Assembly (NCBI GenBank): GCA_002179805.1
Contig: NAVB01001537.1
Location: 1 to 42,735, forward strand
Source: Acanthamoeba lenticulata
Lineage: Eukaryota > Discosea > Longamoebia > Acanthamoebidae
Direction of reading: 5' to 3'
DNA: 42,735 nt
A program made the position numbers and the translations under genes. Each line of letters begins with the position of its first letter. The stretch's first letter is position 1. This document shows positions 21,601 through 30,234 of this stretch, piece after piece. The notes beneath the pieces are model-generated. The model had not been told where the DNA came from. It saw only the letters and a list, made by a program, of their open reading frames with translations, and did no database searches.

Positions 21601-24600
21601 AGCGCTCGATCGAGTGATTCGCACGACGCGAACGTCTGGTCGGTGGCGAAGCAGATCCTCCACTAGAGCGCCGCAGAAGCCAAGGGCGTCCATAAACACA
21701 ACGTAAATGAGCGACGAAGACGACGATAGTGGAGAAGCAGTGGCCTCATGATTGGTGTCGGGTGGGAGCGGGATCTCTTCCCACTCGATGTCGTAGAGAA
21801 GGCGGGTCGCGGCCGCCGACTCGTCTGGCTGCACCTCTTTCGAGATGTATCGGTCGATGGTCAGCAGCACCTCCCCCTCGCCTGTGAAGACCACCACCTG
21901 TGCGAGCACTCGGCTCAGTCACGTGTGGCTCGCGAGGACGCCGGTGTGAGCGACCCAAGACGTACCTTAACCTCGTGAAGCGAAGGATCGTTGTCTGCGG
22001 CCGCAGCAGCTAGAAGGCGCTCGTGGAGGCACCACACTTGCTGGCCCACCTTGAGCTCGGGCACGGGCCAGGGTCGAGCCAGTCGAACGCCTTCAAACTC
22101 GATCGGCAGGAATGTCCTCTGCCTCTGCGAGGAGGCTGTACCTTCGACATGATGACGGTGATTGACGAAGAAGCCGCCGGCCGTGTGCAGACACGCGTCA
22201 AGGATCCAGTCCGGCAGGCCGGCCTTCAATGGCCCGGAGGCCTGCTCGGCCGTCGAGTTGCCCGCGGGGACGGCAATGCGCGACAACACCGCGCGAGGCA
22301 GAGAGCCGCTCGACCCGACGTCGCCATCCGCCACCCACAGGGCCTGAATGCAGCGGAAAAGCGGGCCATAGTGCAGGCCGCCCGCACGGAGGTCTTCGTA
22401 GAGGAGGTCGGCGTCGATGCTCTGCTGGCAGCGCTGCTGCGCTTCGGCCAGATCCCACCCGAATCCGTGCGGGAGCAGCGAGCGAGCTGGTTGGCCACCC
22501 GAGAGCCGACGTCCCGTGGCACACTTGACGGCGGGCTGGCCAGCAGCGTTGCGTGCGGCGGCGTAGATGTCGAATGCGACACTGCCCGAGCTGTTCTCCA
22601 CGTACTGAACGAGCTGCAGGCACAAGTCCGCGGAAGGAAGCTCCACGCGCGAGAGAATCGAGAGCCGGGCGATCCCCTCCTCCTCTTCCTGCGCAGAAGC
22701 TGGAGATGAGGACCTCAGGAGGAGGTTCAGCATGGACGCCGCAGGCAGAACGGGCTTGCCGTCGAACTCGTGCTGTCGCAGGGGTCCGAGGCCTGTTGTT
22801 TCGCTCCAGCACCACTCCAGGTACTGGACGTCGGGCCGATCGAGCGGAGACCATTGCGCCTTCGAGCCTTTTGAGACGCCGGCACGAGCGCTCACCGAGG
22901 ACGAGGCCAAGGCAGAGGACGCCTCCGGCTCGATCCAACAGCGCGTCTGCAGGAACGGGTAGGTCGGGATCGGGCCCATGCGCAGCTCGGGCCGCTCGCG
23001 CCGCAAATCGGCGTAGACGGCCGCCCAGTTTATGTTGACGCCGCTCGCGTACAGCTGGCCGAGGGCCTCGTACATCGACGCGTGGCTGTCTTTGGCCTTG
23101 ACGATCGAAGGCACGGCCTTGACCGGGCCCACGGGCAGCGTCAAGGTGGGGAGCGCGCGTCGGATCTGCGACGTGAGGATGGACGAGGGTCCGATTTCAA
23201 GCAATACCGTGGAAGCCGTGGTGCCGAGCTGATGCTGTTGCTGCTTCAGCATGTCTGCGATGGTCGGCCACAGCAGCACCGCCTCGAGGGCGTGTCGACG
23301 CCAATGGTGCATGGAGCGGGCATCCTGCCTTGAGAGAAGGAAACCGGTGGCTGTGCTCACAACGACCGGCCCGCTTGGGCTCTCCGTGTCGGTGTCGGCA
23401 AAGATGTGCATCGCCTCGGTCTCGGCGGTCCACTGGGCCACCGCGTCGGCCACCAGCGGCGAGTGGAAAGCCGAAGACACGTTGTCCAGGAGCCGCGACT
23501 CTATCTCCTCCGCGGACGCCAAGTCTAACACGCCCGTCACCGCTCTGCGTTCGCCCGATACGACGACGCTCGTGGGCCCATTGACGGCCGCCAGAACCAA
23601 CGTGCCATCGTCGTGCTCGGCCGTGTATCGCGCGATCAGGGCCTCCACGCGCTCGCGCGGGGCAAAGACTGCGGCCATGGCCCCGACGGCGGGACGGCGC
23701 TGCATCCACCAGCCGCGAGAGGCCACGAGGGCCAGGCCTTGGTGCAGCGTGAGCATGCCCGCAATGACGGCCGCCACGATCTCGCCCAGGCTGTGTCCGG
23801 TGACGACGGCGGGCTCGATGCCCCAGGCCTGCCACTGGCGCGCGAGCGCGTACTCAAAGGCCAGGAGCGCCGGCTGCGCGTTGGCCGTGCGGTTGAGCCG
23901 CTCCTCGTGGTCGGAGCTGTCGGTCTGCTCGTCGGTGCTAGCGGTGGGATAGATGAGCTCGACGAGAGACGGCGCAACGTCGCCATCCCCGCGCTGAGGA
24001 AGGAGCGCGGTGGTGACCTGGCGCCAGGCTCGGTCGCATTCTTCGAGAGCGCGCCGGAAGACCTGGCACGAGCGGTAGAGCTCTCGGCCCATGCCGAGGT
24101 ACTGCGAGCCCTGGCCGGAGAACACAAAGCACACGCGGGGAGGCCCTGAAGCTGCGCCCTTACCCTGAACCAGTTGCGGCCGTTCGGGGCGGCTGGCGCG
24201 GGTGGCGCGGTCTCGCTCGGCGGTCGCGATCCAGGCCCGAAGAGCGCCGGCAAGCTCAGCGGCGCTGCGGCCGACGACAGCCGTCCGATGGCCCGCGTTG
24301 AAATGCGCGCGACCCAGAGCGGAGGTCAAGCAGAGCTGCTGTGCGGCCGCGACATCGACGCCTGCGATCTTCTCGCAGTGCTGCAGCAAGCGGCGCCCAA
24401 GGGCCAGGAGCGAGTCGGCATTCGTGGCGGAAAACGGTAAAACCACGAAGGGCTCGGGCGCCGCCGCGGAGGCCATCGAGGGCAAGGCCGGCGCCGGAGC
24501 CGAGGACAACACGACGTGCCCGTTTGTGCCCGCGAAGCCAAAGGACGAGACGCCGGCCCACAGCCGACCCTGTGCGGACCCGTCGGGTTGCCAGGGCACG

Positions 24601-27600
24601 GGCGCGGTGGGAATGTGGAGGCTGGACTCCGAGGGGCGGAGGTCGATCAGCGGATTGAGCTTCCTCAGGTGGATGTGGGGCGGGATCACGCCGTGGCGCA
24701 TGGCCAGGAGCACCTTGATCACCCCCGCCAGGCCGCTGCTCGGCTCGGTGTGGCCGATGTTGGTCTTGACCGAGGCCACGGCCACAGGGGCGAGCGTGGG
24801 GTCGTGTTGCCGCGCGCGCCAGCGCGGCTTGCCGTAGACGTCGATCAACGCGTCCATCTCGATGGGATCTCCCACCGGCGTACCGGTGCCATGCGCCTCG
24901 ATCAGCGAGACGAGCTCGGGCCGCACGCCGGCGTCGGCCAGCGCAGCGGCCATGACCTCGCGCTGCGCGAGGGCGCTAGGCGCCGTGATGCCGTTGGAGG
25001 TGCCGCCGTTGTGGTTGGTGGCCGCGCCGCAGAGGAGGCCCCAACTCGACCTGCCCTCGGCCTCGACGTCGAGCTGACGCTCGAGCACGATGACGCCGTA
25101 GCCCTCCGAGCGGCAGTAGCCGTCGGCGTCGGCGTCAAAGGTGGCGCAGCGCCCCTGCGGGCTGATCATGCGGGCCTTGGACAGGAAGACGCTCGACGTG
25201 GGGCTGAGCACGGCGTGCGCGGCACACACGATGGCCTTGGCGCATTGGCCCGAGCGGATGGCGCGCATGGCGGCATCGATGGCCACGAGGCTCGACGAGC
25301 ACGCCGTGTCCACGGCCTGCGATGGTCCCCGCAGCTTGAACCAGTGCGAGATCCGGCCCGCGACGACGCTGGATGAGCCGCCCGTGCCGTACTGCAGGCC
25401 AGGCGGGCCAGTGGCCAGCAGTGTCTCCTGGAAGGGGCTGTCCATCAGGGCCACGAACACGCCCGTGCGCGTGCCGGCCAGCGAGCGCGGCGGAAGGCCG
25501 GCGTTCTCGAGGGCCTCCCACACGAGCTCGAGGGCCACGCGCTGGCGCGGGTCCATCATCCTGGCCTCGAACTCGGAGATGCCGAAAAAGTGATGATCGA
25601 AGCGCTCGGTGGCCTCCACGAAGCCGCCCTTGCGCGTGTGCATCTTGCCCGGGGCGTCGCTGTCCGGGTCGTACAGCTGGTCGATGCTCCATCGTGACCG
25701 AGGCACTTCGGTGATGCCGTCCACGCCGCCGACCAGAAGCGCCCAATAGCGCTCGAGGTCATCGGCGCCGCCGGGGAATCGGCAGCTCATGCCAGAGATC
25801 GCGAGCGGCGCCTTTGTCCCTTGTTCCTGCACTTCAACTGAGGCTGGCCCGGCGTGCGGGCTCGGTACGCCACGCTCGCCCCGCTGGGCCGCGATCACGG
25901 CGGCGAGCTGCGCCAAGGTCGGGTGGGTGTAGAGCGTGGCCGCCGTGATGTTGATGTCAAACTTGTGGGAGATGAGACCGGCCAGACGAACGGTCAGCAG
26001 CGAAGTGAGGCCGAAGGAGGCAAACGGCTGGTGGTCCATTCCGTCTTCCTCCCCTGACGAGGAAGCCGATGATGACGAGCTAGCGGCCATCGTGGTGTGG
26101 AGTGAGGACACGGGAACGGCCAGAACTTGCGCGACGCACTCGCGCAGAGACGACAGGAGGCTCGCAGGCGTGGAAGCGGCAGTCTGGCCTCGAGTCAGGT
26201 CGGCCTCGGCCGCGGCTGCCGCCGAAGACAAGATCTGCGCCGCGCGAGCTTTCATCTCGTCCTCGAAGCGCTTCTCGGCGAGAACGCGGTAGACGAGCCG
26301 CTTTCTCGACAGGGGCAAGGGATCGTCGGCCCGGCCCAGGATGATCATCGCCGCACGATGGACTCGACAGGCGGAAGCCCAATTCTCGTTGACGCGGGAC
26401 ACAGCTTGCCACAGCGTCTCCTCGAGCCATGCCTCCACGGTGGTGTGGCCATCAACGTTCTTCAGGCCGCGAAAGACCTCATCAGCCGCTGCGTAGTCGG
26501 GCTCGATGGCGGCAAACGCGATCGGCATTCCTCGTCCGATGAGGCAAACGCTGCGAATGAGCTCACGCGGCCCAGACGTCGTCGCCGCCACAGCGGAGCC
26601 GAGCCGCAGCTGCTGCTCGAACGCGATCGGATTGAGCTTCTCGCCCGTGGAGAGACTGAGCACATCGTCGACGCGGCACACGTACTCGACGCACTGGCCC
26701 TGCGTGCCCGGCAAAATGCGAAACACGTCTCCCGTGCGGAACTTGCGCACGGGTGGGACCTCGCCCTCAGCCGCCGCCGCGGGCGGCGCCCAGAAAAAGG
26801 CCCGTGCGTTGGCCGCCGCATTCTTGAGATAGCCGGGCGTTACCGACGGCGAGTCCACGATGACCAGCTCGCCGCCCTCGCCGCCCTGGAGCAGACCGTC
26901 GTCCACTGGCAGCCACTCGTAGACAAGGGACGGGTGCATGCGCAGGGTGCGGAACGAGGTATCGGTCGGGTGGCCCGTGAACAGACTCCCGCTGCACTCA
27001 GTCATGCCCTCGCTCTGGAGCAGTTTGACCCCGCGCGACTCGAAGAAGAGTGCCAGGTCGTCGGCGATCGGCGCGCCTCCGGTCTGCAGCGCCTTTAGCG
27101 AGCTGAGCGCCTCTAGCGTCTCCTCGGCGTCCTCCGCCCGAGACTCGATCCGTTTTCGCCACTCGGCGAGCATCCATGGGACCGTGCTCAGGAGCGTCGG
27201 CCGATGCTGGCGTATACCGCGGATCAGGGCTCGAGGCAGGTCGGCCCCGAGAGGCGCAAATGCATAGCTGCCGCCAGAGTAGAGCGCCGAGTTGAGGAAA
27301 TCGAGGAGGAGGCCCATGATGTGGAACATTGGCAGCCAACCCAGCACGCGATCCTCGTGGCCGATGTGGCCGCGCCACAGGTCGTTGCGGCTCGCGCAGC
27401 TGTAGAGCAGATTGGTGTGCGTCAGCGGCACGGCCTTGACCGACGTGCCCGTGGTCGAGGCTGACGTCGACAACACGCAGCACACCTCGTCCTCTTCGCC
27501 GGGCGCCGGGGCGTAGGTGAACAATGAGTCAGTGGCCTTGTCATCACGTAGCAATCGGTCGCAGTCTTGCGCCGCGATCAACCTGAGCTGGGGGCACCGT

Positions 27601-28198
27601 TGTCCGATGGACGAGGCCATCTTGGCCATCTGCTCGTCCAGCGCCTCGCGCATGCGCGACTCTTCCTCCTCATGAAGGGAGGAGGACCTCTCTCCGGCGG
27701 CGTCGCTGTCTGCGCCAGGCCCGCCAAAGAGGAGCACCAGCGGCTCCGCGAGGTTGACGAGGTCGGCGATGATGTCGAGCGTAGCGCTGGTGGGCAGAAG
27801 CAAGACTGGCCTTCGGATGTACCAGGCGGCCATGCATAGCTCCAGAAGCTGAGGGCCGTTGGCGAAGAGCAAAGCGACCGGTCGGCGCATGGTCCGGCCG
27901 TCTCCCATCGCCACAACGCTGGCAGCCGCACTGCCCTCGGCTTCACTGTATACACACTGTTATTCGTCGCGTTCACTGCAAGGTTCGTGGCATCAAACAC
28001 GAGGGACGAAGCGTACGCAATGAAGCGAGCAAGGCGAGGAGCTAGGAGGCGGGCTCGGGCGCGAAAGGAGGCGTAGGTGGCCACCACACGACCACTCCGC
28101 AGCAGAAGGGGGCGGTCTGTGCCGCATGCTTTCTCTTCCAGGACGGCCGGCAGCGTTTGGGCATCGCCAACACTCAGCCGTGTAGCAGCCCCTTGCAT
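18659..28198 (-). CDS. Type I polyketide synthase, A-ACP-KS-AT-DH-KR-ACP-TE
   Basis: Five exons joined at four introns encode about 3,100 residues, starting MQGAATRLSVGDAQ. Domains in order: acyl-adenylating domain (about 26250-28190; GWLPMFHIMG, SEGMTECSG, FRTGDVF, LSTGEKLNP) as a probable loading unit; carrier domain 1 (about 25860-26150; FGLTSLL with the candidate pantetheine Ser); ketosynthase (about 24520-25800; DTACSSS, EAHGTGT, KTNIGHTE, all three catalytic residues); acyltransferase (about 23040-24150; GHSLGE, SSAFHSP, malonyl-type by motif); dehydratase (about 22000-22790; HEFDGKPVLP, YGPLF, LDACLH); ketoreductase with structural half (about 20100-21890; GAFGGLG, CSSITN, NYAAANA); carrier domain 2 (GFDSMS, about 19690); thioesterase (about 18690-19450; FGQCIGA with Cys as nucleophile, GDADP, GQGHNM). 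No enoylreductase or methyltransferase was seen. The inferred role is to activate a carboxylic acid, extend it once or iteratively with malonyl units, reduce and dehydrate it, and release it. Confidence 0.92.
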
Positions 28199-28400
28199 TA
28201 CTCAAGGGGATAGACAAGAGAGGAGAGGGGGGGGGATGCTGTGGCAACAGTTTGGAAGAAGTCCAGCAGCTCACCCACCCTTAAGTTTTAACGCCGTTAA
28301 GGTGCGGAGAAGGGGCAGGCGAAGATTCCATTTAGCGGCGCTTTTCCCTTCCTGTAGCGTCTACTTCTTGCTGGACACTCCCTTGGGCGAGTTAGGACCG
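28199..28400. promoter_or_regulatory. Divergent intergenic region, PKS / nicotinamidase-like gene
   Basis: The PKS start (28198, minus) and the nicotinamidase-like start (28401, plus) are 202 bases apart and point away from each other, so both promoters must lie here. The region holds a purine run with G9 at about 28216-28235 and a short inverted word TTAAGTTTTAACGCCGTTAA at about 28280-28300. Whether these are regulatory is unknown. Confidence 0.4.
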
Positions 28401-29384
28401 ATGACAAAGCGAGGCCTGCTGGTGATTGACCTCCAAAACGATTTTTGCGACCCCAAGGGGGCTTTGGTTTGCTCTTCTTAACTCGCACCTGCCGCTCAGC
28501 TAGAAGCAACTCAATGCCCCCCCCCCCCAAAAACACTCTGCTCTCCACTGCCGCTGGCAGCCCGTGCCTGGGGGTGCCGAGGTGGTGCCTCTTGTTGTGG
28601 CCTTACGGGACAGTGGCTCTTTCGACTTGGTGGTCTACTCCCAGGACTGGCACCCGCGCGACCACATCTCCTTCGCGTCCATCCACCCCGACGTGCCTGT
28701 GCTCAGCACTATCGAGGTTGCTGGCCACTCCCGAGAGCTGTCTGGCAGGTTCAGCCCGGGCTTACTCGTTCTGCTACGTGTGTACACAGATGCCGCAGTG
28801 GACACAGCTGGTGGTGCCCGACCACTGCGTACAGGACACCTGGGGTGCGCAGTTCCACCCCGACCTGGGCCTCGATGACAAGTACGTCCGGTGTTCGCCC
28901 CATCACCGCACATGTCTCTCCTCGAATTGAAACGCCTCCTCATGTGCAACAGAGCGGATGCGCTGATCGTGCGCAAGGGATTCCCCGCCGAGACAGAAGC
29001 CTACTCGTGCTTCCGCGACATCCTGGGCAATCCAACTTCCCTCCTGGACCTTCTTCAACGACATGAGATCACCGAGCTCTACCTATGCGGTGCGCTACAT
29101 TCACGATTCTTACCAGCGCTGTTGCTGCTGCTGTTGTTGTTGCTGATGATGATGATGAGTGGAGTTGAAAAGGTGTCGCAACCGACGTGACTGTGGTAAA
29201 CACCGTCATCGACGCCGTCAAGCTGTTTCCCCCGCACGCAGTCTATCTGATCGAAGACGCCGTCCGTGGATTCGTGCCCAACCTTGTCGAGCGAGCTCTG
29301 GTATCCATCAAAGAGACTGGCGCCCGGCTCGTCTCTTCCGCTGCGCTTCTCTCCTCTGAGCAGTTTTCTGAACACAATAACTAA
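28401..29384 (+). CDS. Nicotinamidase/isochorismatase-fold protein, catalytic Cys replaced by Thr
   Basis: Five exons join in phase. They give MTKRGLLVIDLQNDFC; PVPGGAEVVPLVVALR to VLSTIE; MPQWTQLVVPDHCVQD; KADALIVRKGFPAET; and VATDVTVVNTVIDAV to the end SEQFSEHNN. This is the cysteine-hydrolase (PncA/Pnc1) fold. The catalytic Asp (IDLQNDF), the metal-site SQDWHPRDH and the catalytic Lys (IVRKG) are all present. In active nicotinamidases the nucleophile sits in ATDYCV or ATDVCV; here the codon is ACT and the motif reads ATDVTV. The motif lies a few codons inside the last exon, away from the splice site, so mis-splicing does not explain it. It may be a pseudoenzyme or have altered chemistry. 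It is transcribed divergently from the PKS and ends 17 bases from the ankyrin gene, tail to tail. Confidence 0.85.
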
Positions 29385-29390
29385 AATAAA
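29385..29390 (+). terminator. AATAAA polyadenylation signal directly after the stop
   Basis: AATAAA begins at the base after the TAA stop of the nicotinamidase-like gene. Its cleavage site must therefore fall inside the 3' end of the convergent ankyrin gene, so the two transcripts probably overlap. Confidence 0.45.
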
Positions 29391-29401
29391 GGTAAAGCAC
29401 A

Positions 29402-30055
29402 TCAGGTCTGGACCACCTCTACCACGCCTAATTTAGCTGCCTGTTCACAGGTCCACTGGTCCCAAGGGCAGCCATTGGCGCGCGCCCACTGGAGCACCTC
29501 CCGGTGACGTTGAGAGCTCCTGGCTGCCATGATAGTATAGGTGCAGGTCCGTTCATCCCATGGGCAGCCATTGGCGCGCAACCACTGGATCACGTGTAAA
29601 TAGCCGCCATGAGCGGCATACGCGCAGGTCTGCTTGTTCCACGGGCACCCGTTGGCGTGAGCCCAGTTGAGCATTTCGAGGTCTCCTCTTTCGGCTGCCT
29701 TGGTACATGTCTCTTCGTCCCACGGGCAGCCGTTGGCACGCGCCCACTGGAGCATGGTCAGATGGCCTCCGTCAGCCGCTCTGGTGCAGGTGTCCTTGTC
29801 CCACGGGCAGCCGTTGGCATGCGCCCACTGCAGCACTTTAAGGTGGCCGTTCCGGGCTGCAGCACAGGTGGTCCACTTGTCCCAGGGACAGCCGTTCGCG
29901 CGCAACCACTGGAGCACTTCGAGATGACCTTCCTCGGCTGCCCCGCTGCACGCAGACTCGTCCCACAGCGCCACCAACTCCACCATGAGCTCATCCATAC
30001 TGGCTGCTGTGCCGTCTGTTGTGCTCTTACGTTCTTCAGCTCCTTCTTCCTCCAT
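29402..30055 (-). CDS. Ankyrin-repeat protein of the giant-virus/amoeba CPWD type
   Basis: An intronless 217-codon frame. After a short acidic N-terminus (MEEEGAEERKSTTDG) come about seven units of roughly 27 residues with the consensus GHLEVLQWARANGCPWDE followed by TCTKAAE. The last unit is cut short (GVVEVVQT). This repeat flavour, with an invariant NGCPWD turn, is abundant in amoebae, oomycetes and large DNA viruses of amoebae (family knowledge). It presumably forms a protein-protein interaction solenoid. The sixth unit carries a short insertion (TIMAARSSQRHRE). The lack of introns contrasts with most neighbours and fits recent duplication or transfer. No F-box or other partner domain is seen, so the target is unknown. 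Confidence 0.88.
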   Translation of the reverse strand: MEEEGAEERKSTTDGTAASMDELMVELVALWDESACSGAAEEGHLEVLQWLRANGCPWDKWTTCAAARNGHLKVLQWAHANGCPWDKDTCTRAADGGHLTMLQWARANGCPWDEETCTKAAERGDLEMLNWAHANGCPWNKQTCAYAAHGGYLHVIQWLRANGCPWDERTCTYTIMAARSSQRHREVLQWARANGCPWDQWTCEQAAKLGVVEVVQT

Positions 30056-30234
30056 TGTTCTTCTCTCTTTGGCGTTTGCTTCAGCTTTAATTATTTATTT
30101 TATTTTATTTGCTGCTGTTATTGATTGGGCCACCGCGCAAGAGTGTTCTTGATAGCCAACCAGGGGGTTGATCCCCGACCCGCTGTGCGGCAGCGAGGAA
30201 CCAGCCCGCAGCTTCTCGATGGATCTCTGCCACT

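Noticed and set aside
20926..21909. Possible enoylreductase domain in the PKS
   Set aside because: The segment has no NADPH-binding GxGxxG of the ER type. It fits the structural half of the ketoreductase that precedes the catalytic half.
18632..27464. Many plus-strand frames across the PKS region
   Set aside because: Composition artefacts of a GC-rich gene. The minus strand carries all PKS active-site motifs in order.
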